Shown here piece by piece: positions 1-13,280 of a stretch of DNA of 62,227 bases. The stretch is taken from contig CAJJDN010000005.1 of assembly GCA_905182985.1 (NCBI GenBank), forward strand, positions 611,791 to 674,017, in the 5' to 3' direction. The DNA comes from Paramecium sonneborni. Its lineage: Eukaryota > Ciliophora > Oligohymenophorea > Peniculida > Parameciidae. The notes under the pieces were generated by a model, which was given only the letters and a program-made list of their open reading frames with translations, was not told the origin of the DNA and did no database searches. The position numbers and the translations under genes were made by a program. How positions within the stretch are numbered: the stretch's first letter is position 1; each line of letters begins with the position of its first letter.

Positions 1-662
1 ATAATGAATATAAGCTTAAAATAGTGTTTGTGCTGGATTCTGTGGATCATTATTATATGCTTTAATGCTTAAGTACAAATATAATTAAGAAAATCTAATA
101 TTAGCTTTAGAAAAGAATATCTTAAAAAGCCTATCTAAGAACTTCGAGATGAAAGGCTGGTGAGTCCTCCTTGGAATATTCTAATTTGAATGAATTGTTA
201 TAGAAGAGTTAAAATTAAGTGAAGACCTTTACATTATTTGTAAATGATGGTAATGCTAGTAGAATAGGAATGGTAGTATTAGAATGAGCAAACTTTGATA
301 CTCAATTAGATGAGAGAAAAATGAGGTATCTCATCATCTGAATTATAGAACTTATGATTTAGATGCTGATCATCATTTAGATTATTCTTATTTAAAAAGT
401 AATTCAGGTATATTATATAGTTAATATATATCATAATTATATTTTATAATTCAAATTATTGAAATTGAAAGTGCATCACAAAAACCATATACCTAGGGAT
501 TATTAAAAAGCCAAAAGATAAGCATTTGGATCAAGTGTTTTATTTAGTGCATTTAGAGTTTAATTCCATTTGGCAAAATGAAATTTATATAAATAATAGG
601 ATTTATAGATATGTTTTATAAATTAAAAAATATATATAGATGATGTCTAATAAAATGTATAT
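1..662 (+). other. Left-edge segment with unresolved coding-like pieces
   Basis: No complete gene could be built here. Forward frames contain protein-like stretches, for example codons reading ELLQKSQNQVKTF near 200 and RTYDLDADHH near 350 once a 23-nt GT...TAG intron (about 327-349) is removed. These pieces lie in different frames and are separated by TGA codons. It may be the 3' part of a gene entering from the left, or a decayed gene. Chance open frames are common in a one-stop code, so this is weak evidence. Confidence 0.2.
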
Positions 663-1735
663 TCATTTTCTTGTAATAGGTTTATTCATAATTCTAGTGA
701 CATCACTTCTAATGTGTCTAAATTAGCCTGGATCAGTGTATTTCGAATGTAAAGTATAGACACCATCTAAAAATAGATATATTTTAGAATACCTGCTAAA
801 GGAAGACTGGTAGCAATATCATATGGATGAACCTAACTAGCATTTTTTTTATAATTATCCATACTACTCTATCTTAAGTTATTTTAAGCAGTTTTTAATC
901 CTGCATCTCCAGAATGAATCCATTGTCTTTATACTTAAGTATTTTCTTTTGGATCGATGGCTAAACTTATATGAAAAATTATTACAGTCTCTGTATTTTT
1001 CACCTGTAATAACAGAGGTCATTTTCAATCCTTAATCAAAAGGATCTCTTTCTCGACAACCAGCTACTTTTGGCTTTTGAGTTTTATCTGTTAGAATTTC
1101 TGCCACATTATTTTCTGGTTATTAAAATGATTATTAGTATGTAGTAATTGCATAAAATTTATTATGTTATTCGGGATGATTTCTAAAGGTAGATCCAAAA
1201 TCTGTATAATTTTGATGAACAGCTCTATCTACTAATATTTGATGCATATTAGTTTGATCTAATTATTTAATTGATTTTGCTCCTGCAGTTTATGCAACTG
1301 TTGAATTACATTCTGGGAAATTAACTTTATCACCATTAGTTTTGATTAGAGACCTACAATCTCCTAATTACATATTTTGAATATTTTTGGCATCATACTT
1401 TGTCTGAAATTCAGTTCTGAATTCTCTCTATTAAATTATTATATCATTATACATATCCATCATCTGGTACAATGATCTCTTTGGTTATGTATGGTGGATT
1501 ACGATTAACTCTTGGTAAAGGAAGTAAACATCCATTATCTCCAGGAATAGATATTCCTTCTTCAACTCCTCGTAACTGAAATTATATATCAAAATCTATT
1601 ACTGATTTTGTTGCATTTGGATCTCTCTATAATTACTGTGGAGCCAGTCTATCTTCATACCAATTCGCTAAATCATTTTTAACAGATACCCATTAAAGCA
1701 GTTTTGCTATATTCAACTTCATTTGGCCTTCTCAT
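663..1735 (-). CDS. Putative ciliary (axonemal) protein, about 324 aa
   Basis: The minus-strand gene starts at the ATG at 1735 and ends with TGA at 663-665. Four introns of 22-26 nt are needed, the first at 1668-1689, and the spliced length is an exact number of codons. I do not recognise a named family. The composition (many Tyr, Asn, Gln and Pro, few hydrophobic runs, no membrane segment) and short motifs such as NWYEDR near the N terminus and a basic C-terminal end are reminiscent of small microtubule inner proteins of cilia. That functional guess rests on resemblance only. The gene could equally be another soluble filament-associated protein. Confidence 0.6.
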
Positions 1736-2509
1736 TTATATTATTAATTTATTTATTTATTCAAATTATTTTATAACTTCTTCTGCTCACTTTATAAACT
1801 TCTCCTCAATTTTAGGTTTAAAACTTAGAATCGATATTTTTAAAAGGAATCTTTAAAAAAAAAACTAATTTCTCTATATATCTAAATTTCACACCTATAC
1901 ATTAAACTTAAAAAAGTGTATATCAATAATTTATTTAGAGAATTTCTTTCTTGGAAGTTAAGATAATAAATCCATATATTATTCCAACATTTTATAACAA
2001 CAAATATACAATTTAAAATTAAATAAATTTGGAAAAACCAATAAAAAGTGAAAACTCTTCCTTTTGCTTTAGAGTAACTTATAATTTGTATGTTAAATGT
2101 AGATCAAGTTAGATTTTCTAGTTAAAACACTATCTTAATGTTAAATAGACTGTTGAAAATCTATGTTAAGCAATGCTTTTTAATTTAATTAAATCAATTT
2201 TTAGATATTTAGAATGTTGTGAATCTAGTGATGAATCTTAACACATAAAAAAGAAATTGAATAAAAAAATCATGTATCAATAGAAACTATTTTCTTAAAA
2301 AAGAATTAATACTACCAAAATTAAAATCTTTGAAAAAATTGTGTGATTTGTCATAATTTAATTTTATTAGATTATTTTAAGTTAATTTAATCTTATTAGA
2401 ATAAGAAAGTGTCAAGTACTCTTAATTAAAAAGAAGAATTTGGATATTTTCTACTAGGACTCCAGAATTTCATATTATTGATTTATATAATTAATATAGT
2501 ATTTTTAAA
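1736..2509. other. Intergenic region without a recognisable gene
   Basis: About 770 bases between a minus-strand gene start and a plus-strand gene start, so it should carry both promoters. It is strongly AT-rich with A and T runs. I found no protein-like frame that could be spliced into a gene. Confidence 0.4.
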
Positions 2510-3313
2510 ATGAGTTAAATTGAGATGCAATAGTTTGATTAAGATAGAGTCCCTGATGATGAGAGGGAAGATGATTTTAAAAATTTGATTGCTATATTGG
2601 CAGGAAAGATTTAATTAAAAACAGTGGAACCAGGGATTTTGGGAAGATTGGATCATTTGGAAAATTATTATGATCTTTTACCATTCAATATCAGAGGATT
2701 TAGATTGATTAATAGAGCTAGTTTATTAGATGGAGATTTTGCAAAGAGATATATAATCAAATAAATAATTGATTTGAATTTAGATCTTGAAAGTTTTTTT
2801 TAATAAATTACATAGATGATTTTAGAAAGCATTATTTGATAGAAACAGCTGTAAAAATGGCAGAAGGAGCACCAACTTGGTCATTTTTTGTTAGCTTAAT
2901 TTTGCTAACATTATTTTTATTATAGGTTTGTTTGGATTCTATGTTATATAACCTATTAATATTGAAACATGATACTGTGTAGAATGAATATGACAATACA
3001 ACAGGACCAACAGCTAATGATGAGTATGAAACATCTAATTTACTTAAGATAAACTTTACATAATTTGAAAGAAGAACTAATTGCCATATGGTTTTTATAT
3101 ATATTGCTTCCATTTAGATTAGGATTATGGACTATAGATTTAATCATACGTTACATAGGTCTAAGATATTTTAGAAAGGAATACACAACATTTGCTATGT
3201 TTTTTGATTTTCTTTTAGGATTAGTGACGATAATCATTGTTGGTTTTTCAACTAGATTAGATTATAGTTTGAGATCTGATACTGCTCAAACTCAAGTAGA
3301 ATTAGTATTTTGA
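2510..3313 (+). CDS. Hypothetical membrane protein, about 250 aa
   Basis: Begins MSQIEMQQF and has an acidic N-terminal domain of about 110 residues. A 23-nt intron (2793-2815) joins this to a second part that begins with a hydrophobic segment (FFVSLILLTLFLL). An N-glycosylation-like loop with NTT and NFT follows, then, after a 25-nt intron (3150-3174), a second hydrophobic segment (FDFLLGLVTIIIVGF). No family was recognised. A 27-nt stretch at about 3090-3116 could be a further in-frame intron. Protein-like codons continue in other frames to about 3466 (FDKLFARSLEILL, then KKAMDLTKRL), so the true 3' end may lie beyond the TGA used here, with an intron I could not place or a sequence error. 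Confidence 0.5.
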
Positions 3314-3498
3314 TAAATTATTTGCAAGATCATTAGAAATCTTATTATCTTTTTGACTTTTTTAGCAGGAATGATTTAGTCAAAGAAGGCTATGGATTTA
3401 ACAAAGAGATTATGTTTACTATTTAATTAGAGGAAGGTTTCTTGTTGTAATTTTATTAGTTTTTGAATTATATAAAATATTTAATAAATAAAATAAAT

Positions 3499-6341
3499 AT
3501 GACTGACAATATTGAGAAGAATGAATCTATTCAAAGTTATATGAATTATTCAGAATAAAGAATGATGAATGAGGATTCCTTTTTAAAATAGAAAAATACA
3601 TAAGAAGAAGATCCTCATGCATTCGAATAATCTGAGACACAGTAAGTTATCATATATGATTAAGTTCATAAAACAAATAGATTGATCCAATGTTACAATA
3701 AAATGAAGAGGAATAAGAATAAGAGATTTAACCTATCGAATTGAATCCTCTTTAAATTTTTGAATCTAAGAAAATGGAGATCATATAAAATTGTTAAAAA
3801 AATAAAACTTTATTCACTGATCCTGATTTTCCAATCAATAATACCAGTCTATATAAAGATCCTTAGAAACCTCCAGAATTTGCAAAGGATATCAAATCTG
3901 TTAAATGGGTGAGACCGCATGAAATTTCTAAAGATGCTAAATTTGTTATTGATTTTGAGGGAGATTATAAACAAGGAGCTTTTGGAGAATCTTGGTTTGT
4001 AGGAGCAGTTGTTATAGTAGGATAAATGAAAAAATACAATGAAAAATAAAATAAACAAACCTAATAGTAAACTTAATAATAAATATCTTAACTTGAAAAA
4101 TTAATTTTAGATTATGATTAATTTGATGAATGTGGATTTGTGGCATTTTAATTCTTTAAAAATGGAGAATGGAAATAAGTAATAGTAGATACACTTTTAC
4201 CTTTTGATTAAGATAGTAAATAGATATTGTTTACATAATGTGCAAATCCCTCTGAATTTTGGTTACCTTTGATGGAAAAGGCTTATTGTAAATTACATGG
4301 AAATTATGAAACAATTTGTGATGGACATATTGGTGAAGGTTTAGTAGATTTAACAGGTGGAATTGCTGAAATAAATTCATTAAGAGATCCATAATTAAAT
4401 AAAATGATAGAAAATGATTAATTATGGTAAGTGTTATTGTAAACACATAAATTATAATTCTTTATGGGATGTATGAATCATAATGAAACTAAAGGAACAA
4501 AAAATGCTGATACAGGTACTCATGGAATATTGGAAAATCATCATTATGGAATAGTAGATGTTAGAGAGTTTCCGAAAGAAAAATTAAGATTGATGAGAAT
4601 AAGAAACGTTTGGGGACCAGAAGGTGGATGGAATGGAGCATTTTCTGATGATTCTGAAGAATGGGACAAACATAGAAATTTAAGAGAAGAATTAAAATTA
4701 GTATTTAAATCAAAGAAAAGTGATGGAACATGGTGGATGTCTTATTAAGATTGGCATTAACATTTTAACAAATTTTATATTTGTAAAGTATTTCCTGAGA
4801 GTTGGTAGTAATATGCAATTCAAGGAAATTGGTTTGGAAAAACATTAGGAGGAGTATGTCCATTGAAAATGCCATCAGAAGGTTTACCAGAATATGTTTA
4901 GGTAGACACAGATGAAAAATGGTTTAATAATCCATAATATAAAATAAAAGTTCATAAAGAAACTAAATTATATTTATCTTTGATGTTAGAAGATGAAAAA
5001 ATTACATAATAACCATATGTAGCATGTAATTTGATGGTTATAGCAAATAAAGGAAGATTAAGTAGAATTTGGGAGAGACCACCAAATTAAGATATTGTAA
5101 TTGATATGAATCCCAAAGGAGATATGGCAGCTTAAAGAGAAATAACATAATATTTAATTTTAAAGAATTTTGAAGGTAAAAGTTTTGGAAATTATATGGT
5201 AATTCCTAATATGATTGTAAATGAAACAAGAAAGGAGGATAAAAGAAATTTTATTTTAAGAATATTTAGTTCTGATAGAATTGATGTTGCTGAAATGTCA
5301 GAAACATTAGAAATTTAATAAGAAGGTAGTTGGAATGAAACATCTGCTGGTGGTAAAAGAAAATATGATAATGGAAAAGAAAATCCTAATTGGTGTAAAA
5401 ATCCATAATATTTTTTAAATTTATCTGTTAGTACTCATCTTAAGATTATTTTGAGAAGATAAGGATAAGTTAAAAGAGCTAAAGGTACAAAGATTGGAAT
5501 GACAATTTGTAGATTTGATAAAGCACCTACAAATTCATTAAACATTATTAAATAATAAAAAGGAGGAGGAACAAGTAAATTATTAATTTTATTAAATTTT
5601 TATAGATTTAGTGAGACTTTTAAAACAAACTCAATAATAATTAGAAGCTCCAAAAATGATTGGAATATAAAGAAAATTATTAATAGGATCAAATGAAAAA
5701 TTTAAATAATCTACCTATTTTCATGAAGATGTTGCAGCCTTATATTTTCATTTTAATCCAACTGAAGGTCCTTTCATAATTATTCCATCTTTAGATTAAG
5801 AAGATAGATTTGCAAATTATAAATTAACTAGTAATATTATTATATTAATAAATTAGTCTATTCTAATCAAGAAGTTGAATTAACTAAACTAGATGAAACT
5901 AAAAATTAAGTTCATATTGGTAAATGGGAATAAGACATTTCAGATGGTGGTTGTCATTTATATGAAGATCCATATGAAAAAGATACTAGTAAAAGAACAT
6001 GGACTATGAATCCTAAATATTCATTATAGTTTTTTGAACCTATTCATATTACCATCACTCTTTGTATTGCAGAAAAGAATTGGAAATCAAAAACTAAAAA
6101 TACAGTAGGAGGTATGATTGGAGTCTATTTAATTGAAAAATCTGAAAATAAAATAACTACTTAATAAATTGTAAGAATTCCTAATTTCCTACCAATCAAT
6201 GAAATTCAAGAAGAATTTGATCTCTAACCTACTAAAAATGGATATTATATTATGCCAACAACATATCAATCAAAAATACATGGATAATTTATTTTAGCAG
6301 TTTAAGGAGACAAAGAATTTACATTACAAGCATTAAAATGA
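3499..6341 (+). CDS. Calpain-like (peptidase C2) protein with catalytic Cys replaced by Ser, about 916 aa
   Basis: Calpains are Ca2+-regulated cysteine proteases. After a Gln/Glu-rich N-terminal region of about 100 residues comes the CysPc domain: LFTDPDFP, KWVRPHEI, then GAFGESWFVGA, where active members have QGxLGDCWFL. The catalytic Cys position is Ser (TCT, 3990-3992). The His region (ENHHYGIVDV) and the Asn region (IRNVWGP...GGWNGAFSD) are present, as is FWLPLMEKAYCKLHG. Behind the protease domain lie two or three C2-like/calpain beta-sandwich domains, typified by NPQYFLNLS and NPKYSLQFF. Three introns fit: about 35 nt near 3640, 31 nt near 5575 and 26 nt near 5830. The family assignment is firm. 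Loss of proteolysis is inferred from the Cys-to-Ser change, so a structural or regulatory role is likely. Confidence 0.92.
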
Positions 6342-6841
6342 AATATATCAAATAAATTTTATCATAGATTAATTCTTTAATTTACTTATATATTTTATAC
6401 AAAAATAATAACATTATTGTAAATCATTTAATTTCATTATTTTTCATTTGTGTCTATTTTAAATAATGTTAATAACCTTATTAAAAATTGAAAGTGATGA
6501 GAGACAATCAAAAAAATTTTATAAAATCATGAAACTCTATATTATTCAACATATATCCATAAATATAATAAATAGTTATAAGACTTTGTCAATAATGATA
6601 ATGCTATTGAAATTGTTCCTACCTTGATGGTATAAATTTGTTAAAGAGGAAGATAATTCAGTAGATTATCTCTTTTAATTCTTTTTTACTTAAGACATGA
6701 AAAAACAATAATATATATGGTAAGTCTGGAATTAATCGGAGGCAAATATATCTTATAAATATATGGTGATTGATTGAAAATTATTCCAAAAACTATACCA
6801 TAAGTTATTAAATTATATATATTAGTTATTATTAATAAATA
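6342..6841 (+). other. Intergenic region with one coding-like stretch
   Basis: Mostly AT-rich spacer between two plus-strand genes. One frame from about 6490 to a TGA near 6774 reads like protein (DNAIEIVPTLM, FSRLSLLILFYLRHE) and is faintly cyclin-like, but it has no clear start or splice pattern. It may be a gene remnant or chance. Confidence 0.2.
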
Positions 6842-8303
6842 ATGAGTAATGAAGCAGTAGCAGGATTTATTGTTACAAAAACTATCTAATAAAATCCTTT
6901 AAGGTATTATGATGCTAATTTCAATGATTATCGTGATAAAAATATGATCATGTATATTTAGAAAAAATATGCAGATCTAAAAAGTAAAGTTTTAATTTCC
7001 TGTAGAACGAACTGGAGTTAAAATCTTACCAAAATAAACCTTTGCTAGTTCGTAATTACAAGTGAAAATGAAAGCTTAAGAAAGTAATAAAGAATATTAA
7101 GCAAATTATGATTTATAACCTGAAGTTTTAGAAATCATGTAAAGAGTTCTTGATAAAGAATAATTAGAGAACTTACTAAATTTTTAGGTGATCCCAAAAA
7201 GATCAAAGAATTGGAAGAAAAAACCTGTATCTGTTTAACAGAAATTAGCAATGATGATGAATGATAATATAGAATAAGCTGAACTAGATGATTTGTATAA
7301 ATGTTACAAACGGTAAAATCTGAAGCAAAATGTATATAAAAAATATAGTATAGCTTAAAGAAATAAAGACATCTTAAAAAATCTAAAAAGATGCCAGTAA
7401 GAGTAAAGGAAAATATTAAGGATATTAAAATATTGAATTAGAAGATTAGGAATAAGTTAATTTTTTTATGAAAAAGCTTTGTGAAGATTAAAATATAAAT
7501 GCTTGTACAGTATTAGATATTTAAAATAGTAAATATGAAATATAATTTTAGATGAATTAACGTTTAAGGAAGATTAATGGGATGAAATGGAAAGATGGAA
7601 AAACATTGTTTAAAAAAGAATTACATAAGAATAATTATTAGAGATTATGCATGAAGAAGAATTAAAATAAAATAAAGAATTAGTCAAGATATTTAAAGAA
7701 ACAAGAATAGATTAATTTGATCCTGATTTTTTTAAAAGTAAGGTTAAAATGACAACTATGAAAAGAGTCAATTAAGCACAGGATTCCTAATATCATAAAT
7801 TTTTTGTATCAACAGAAAATTAAGTTACTGGTTTTTCTTAAGAAGATTTTAGAAGAAAAAACTAACCGTATTAAACACCAAAAAGAAATTTAATGGAGAA
7901 TTTGAGTAAAGTTTCAAAGTCAACAAGACCTTAGACAAGTGTGAGTAGAACACTCAAAACTTAAACAAGTATTAAAACAGAAATAGAGTTTAATAATTTC
8001 TTAAAGAAATGTGATGTTGTTGATAATAATTTTAAAAAGGAGAAACACATGTTAAAAGAGAAATTTTGTTCTCTTGATAATATAATGGAGAAAGCTAGTT
8101 AGTATTTATCAATTGATAAACCCTAATTTGAAAAAGAACCTAATTAAGAATTTGAGAAATTTTAAAAGTAAAGATTATTCAAGAAAAAGTTCGTTAATTA
8201 TTTGATTGATAAAGTTGAAAAATAATAAGATTTATTGAGTGAGAAAATAAAACAAACTTAATCTAAGTAGTTTATAGATAGAATGTTATAAGAAGAATAA
8301 TGA
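6842..8303 (+). CDS. Hypothetical coiled-coil protein, about 444 aa
   Basis: Starts MSNEAVAGF. Five introns (22, 29, 22, 31 and 23 nt, the first at 6984-7005) give one continuous frame to TGA at 8301-8303, with an exact codon count. The product is hydrophilic, rich in Lys, Glu and Gln, with long heptad-like helices in the middle and C-terminal thirds and a Ser/Thr/Arg-rich linker (SKVSKSTRPQTSVSRT) around residues 270-290. There is no membrane segment or known domain. It converges on the karyopherin gene with 43 nt between stops. A cytoskeletal or basal-body role would fit but is only a guess. Confidence 0.65.
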
Positions 8304-8346
8304 TGTAGGGTAAATATAAACAATTTTTTATTAATATTCAAATTAA

Positions 8347-11300
8347 TCAGAAATTAAGCTTGATATGTTTCTATAAAAGATTAATGTCTTCTTTAAGCAA
8401 CTTTTTAAGACAGAATTTTAAATAGTCTGGATCATTCTTTATTAAATTTTAGAAAAATTCCTTAAGGGCATCCTTGAATAAAATATTTAAAAACTACCAC
8501 TAAATTGATATTTAAGCAAGGATCTTTAAGATAAGTTAAATCTTCTTCAGTAGTTTCATCACATTCTTCTCCTACTTCTTAATTAAAATCTAGGAATTCA
8601 CTCATATATAAAGTTGAGCCTGTTTCTAGATCTGCTAATCCTTTATCTTTCTTTTCTTTTGGATCCAATAACTTAAATTTTAAATAAATAAGTACAGCAA
8701 ATCTTTCTGCAATATCCTATTCATCATCATCTTTAATTTTTTCAATTTCAACATCAACTTAATCTTGAAATTGATCTTTTTTGATAACTTCATCGTCATC
8801 ATCTTCAACTTCTAATCTTTCATCTTCTTATTTTAGATCATTATTATTTTAAGTATGTGGAGTAATTTCATTATCTAAACATCTAATTAATAAGGATAAT
8901 ATTTTAAAAGGAGCATATACATCTAAATTTAATATAATAATATTACCACTATTAATATTTTAATGACTAGGATTATAACCTATAACTAATAAATTTTCTA
9001 AAGTCTTATCTTTAAGTAAGAATAATTTCATTAGAGCAGTGAAGGTTGCATTTTTAGTACCTTTTCCTCTAAATAAAGGTTATTATAATAACCATTTATC
9101 AATAAGGACTTTTAATGCCATTCTGTTATCTATACTCCAAGAAGTAAGGAAATTAATTGATTCTTTTGGTTTCTCAATAATCATTCTAGCATAAACTAAA
9201 ACTAAAGATTAAACAGTTGATGGCATTCTAGATCTATATATTTTAAAGACAACAGATTTTAATAAATTAATATCTGGATTGCCATCTAATAAATTGTTTA
9301 TTGTAATCATCACTAAATTTCCAGCAAATAATGAGGCTGATTCATTAGCAGAGTTTTAAGGTACTTCTAATAATTTTAAATTCACCTTCATTACATCTTA
9401 TACAAGATTCCTTTTGTAGATAATTAAAATATATACATTTTTAGAATTTATCCTGTTTCAATGATAATAAAGTTTTTTAAACATTAACTGGTATGAACTT
9501 ATAATTAAGGATCTTCATTAATCAGTATTAGATTAACCATAGAAGGTAATAAATTAATAAATGCTTCTTAAGCCTTATTATCAGAACAATATTTAATAAA
9601 AATTGAAGTTAGATGCATAATTGCACTCATTAAACCAATATCTGTTTATTTCATTTTACTTTTATCTTAGATTTTATTCATGTCTTCATAAAATACTTAA
9701 AAACAATCCATTATAAATGGACAGAAAACCTTTATATAAATGTTTTTAATTACATCAAAAATATGTGGATAAGCATCTTTACATTAACAAATTCTCATAA
9801 TCAATTCATTAAATTGTTTAATCACAACTGATTCAGAATGGAAAATACTAAAAAATTACAATAGAATCTTAGATCCATTCTTTGCCAAAGTAGTGGCTAG
9901 AATAGTTGAAAATCTAACTAAATTAATTGTTGATTCTAAAACATAGATAATTTAATCTTGACTAGCTTCTTGTAAGACTTACAATATTAAATCCATTATC
10001 TCTGCTTTATATTGAAAAGGTATACTATATTTATTTATTTTTGTAGCATAACTAATATTATTAATTTAAATATTTACTTTCCTAAAGCTTTTACTGATAC
10101 TATTTTTAATGTGATTGGATATTTAGATTTTAAATAATTCAGTACTGATTCAAAAAAGGGAACTAATAGTTCTTTAAATTAATGACTTATCAATTCAGAG
10201 TATTTTGTTGTGCTCCAAATAGCTCGAGCCTATAAACTACTCGAATCTAGATAGAAATTAATAAAGTTTGATACTTTATCTTTCCAATTCAATAAGTATG
10301 TTCTACATACATTTTTTAATATCGAAGGTGCTTTCATGTTTTTGTTGAAAAACAATAATATCTTCTGAGAAACTACCTAATAAGAGATAGCCAGTTTCTT
10401 TTCTTTTTTATATAAATGATTTTAGATAGAATTAATTACTTACATAAATAGCAGAAGTTTTCATAAATTACATAACACTATCTTAATCAAATTCTTTTGA
10501 TTATTATCCTTTTAATTCTTAAAAGTTTAATTTCGATATAATTTATTGAGCTAACTCAATGAATTCTTTTTCATCTCGATTTAATATCAGTTTTTCACCT
10601 ACCATTAAAATTTACTGGACAAAACTATCTCCATATTTCTCTATAATATCATTAATCAATCTCAAGGCAAGTGTTCTTACACTCTTCTAAAGTAATTCCT
10701 CTTCATCATTAAGAATGAAATAGCTAGGATCTTTAACCCATTATCTTTCTTAATCTTTTGTGGCTATTAAGAATGTTGCCAATGTATTCAAAAGTGGAAA
10801 AGTACCAAACTTTATTAAATTGTATAAAGCAGGTTTTGTAACTAAAATAGTAATTAATTCTATTGAATAAGCACAAAGACCCTCAATATGATTATCATAA
10901 TCATCATCTTCATTTAAATATTTATATTCAATATCTAAATTCTAAATCTAAATATATACCATTTTATAAATTTATAATTCTCTAATTAGTTTATGGTAAT
11001 CCCTTAGTTTCTTCTGAAAACAAATTATCAATATGTTCTACATCAATTTAGTAAACTATATGGCCTACATATAACTAAGTTATAGAATTAAAAAATTTCC
11101 ACACTGGAATTAATGATAATGACAATGATTTTCGACTATATACTCCAAAATCTCTAAATACTACAATCAATATTTTCAAAACCAATTTCTTAATGAATAT
11201 ATGTGATTTTGGAGATGTTTGCAAGGCTGATAAAAATAAAGACTAAAATAATGAATTATATATCATACCATCCAAATCTAAAAAGTTGAATCTAGACATT

Positions 11301-11946
11301 TATTCACAAAAGAATTATCAGTTCCATCTGCAAATGAAATTGATCTGAATACTAAATAAACTAATAAAAGTATTTTCTCTCTTAATTTCTCATTTAATTC
11401 AGGTTAAGCAAATATACTGAAACCTTTCTCAAGAACTGATGGAACAATTTCTTTACATAAGGTTTGTTATTCACCATTAGTTTCACTCAATCTTCCAAAT
11501 AATTGTAAAAATAGTTCTAGACTTGATTCTATTGCATTAAAGTCATCCATCCAATTTAACAATTCAATCAAAGGGTTTGGCCAAATATGACTTGGATCAA
11601 TAGATATTATTTATACTATTATGGAAGACTAAAATATTTTTAATTTAATTACAATTAACTCAATTATTGGCATATTTGAAACATTCATAACTAATCCATT
11701 CAATAAGAGTTCACGTATCACTTTTCTTGATGGCTATATTGATTCCCATTATTCTATCAGAACCCCCTTTAAAAGTATACCAATCTTCATTCTTATTTCA
11801 ACTGGATATTCAGGAGACACCATCATTTTAGTACTCTCGACCATAAAATTGGGGTAAGGTGTATGTAAGATTTCATATGCATTTTATAAATTTTCTAATG
11901 CTTATACATACACTTAAAGAGTTATTTCTGGCGTAGCTTCAGTCAT
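8347..11946 (-). CDS. Importin-beta family karyopherin, importin-9 (Kap114) like
   Basis: Starts at the ATG at 11946 (MTEATPEIT) and ends with TGA at 8347-8349; about 1,150 residues with small introns. Karyopherins carry cargo through nuclear pores by Ran-regulated HEAT solenoids. Near the N terminus are the usual importin-beta features: a stretch like RMKIGILLKGVLIEQW, and RKVIRELLLNGL. The protein is alpha-helical and Leu/Ile-rich throughout. Near the C terminus is a very acidic stretch (EDDDDEVIKKDQ, about 8790 on the + strand) followed by DPCLNINLVDALKEFF, matching the DPxYxIDL-type end of importin-9 once a 25-nt intron is removed. I did not resolve every internal intron. Importin-9 carries histones and other basic cargo in other eukaryotes. 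Confidence 0.75.
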
Positions 11947-12147
11947 TTTAAATTTTATATAATATATATTATTTATTTCATTATCTGATCATCACTAAAA
12001 TAGGCTTTTCTACTCATTTACTTTCAAGGCGTCTTACATTAAAAACATTATTAATGATCCTTTCTTTATTTTGCAATTAATAATTATCACATTCTATTTC
12101 TTTAAATTTCAGAATTTTAATAATATTCTCAAAATAATATCATATTA

Positions 12148-13275
12148 ATGTAAGATAATAACACATTTGGGATAATTTAAAATGTCTCATCATATTCTGT
12201 GTGTTTTGCACTTAAATGTCAAATTGCCTATTTCATATATATGTTTGCAGCCACAAAACTTTTACCAGGAACAAACTTTAAAGGTTTTCCTGACCCAAAA
12301 GGAAAAGTTTTAATGTATAAGATAAATGGTTTGAATACATACATTTTGACACTCATACTTATCATAGTAGGTAAGATTTATTTTAATTTTACATTAATTC
12401 CATTGATTAAATATTTTTGGTCATTCTTTATCGCCTCAAATATTTTGGCTTTTGTGTTCTCTTTTATTTTATTAATAAAAGGAAAAATTAGTACAAATTA
12501 TAAACCACACATTTAAACTTGGACACCTCAATTATTTAATGATTGGTGGTTTGGATCAGAATAGAATCCTAGAATCTTAAATGTTGATATAAAAATGTAT
12601 TTTTATGAACCATCATTAATTGGATTACAAATATTCTTATTATCATTTGCTGAATATTAATACAATACCTATTCTATATTATCTACAAACATGATTTTGT
12701 TTTAAGTTTTTTGGTTTATGTGGCTTATTACACATTATATTAGAGAAGATTTCATGTTATCAACATGGGATATTATAGCTGAAAATTTTGGATTTATGTT
12801 AGTTTGGGGAGATATTGTTTATTTACCTTATCTATATTGTATTGGTGGATGGTACTTAGGTGATTTTGTATAAAATAGTTCTAATTTATATCTTTTATTC
12901 ATCACTATATTGCATTTAAGTTCATTGTATATGTATAGAGATTCAAATTGGTAAAAAGATAGATATAGAAGACAAGGGGATAAAGCAATAATTTGGAATA
13001 AAAAACCTTAAACTTTATAGAATAAATTATTAATTAGTGGATGGTGGGGTATTGGGAGACATCTAAATTATACAGGAGAAATTCTAGTTTATCTTTCTAT
13101 TGCCATGTGTGGAGAATTCAAAGCTTTTAACAATTATATTTTGCCTTTAAGTTTGTTTTGTCTTTTAACACATAGAGCAACAAGAGATGATAAACGCTGC
13201 AGAGAAAAATATGGTAAATTATGGTAAGAATATTGTTAAATAGCCAAATTCAAGATTATTCCATTCATATTATGA
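12148..13275 (+). CDS. Sterol C14/C7(24)-reductase family protein (ERG24/ERG4/DHCR), 375 aa
   Basis: A single open frame without introns, from ATG 12148 (MQDNNTFGII) to TGA 13273-13275. It is a polytopic ER membrane enzyme that reduces sterol double bonds with NADPH. Diagnostic motifs are all present: LLPG followed by YKINGLNTY near residues 35-70, NPRILNVDIKMYFYEPSLIGL mid-protein, GWWGIGRHLNYTGE near residue 290, and the C-terminal THRATRDDKRCREKYGKLW, the cofactor-binding end of the family. About eight hydrophobic segments are visible. The length suits the family. I cannot say from sequence alone whether it acts at C14 or another position. Its stop lies 5 nt from that of the converging gene. 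Confidence 0.92.
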
Positions 13276-13280
13276 AATTA

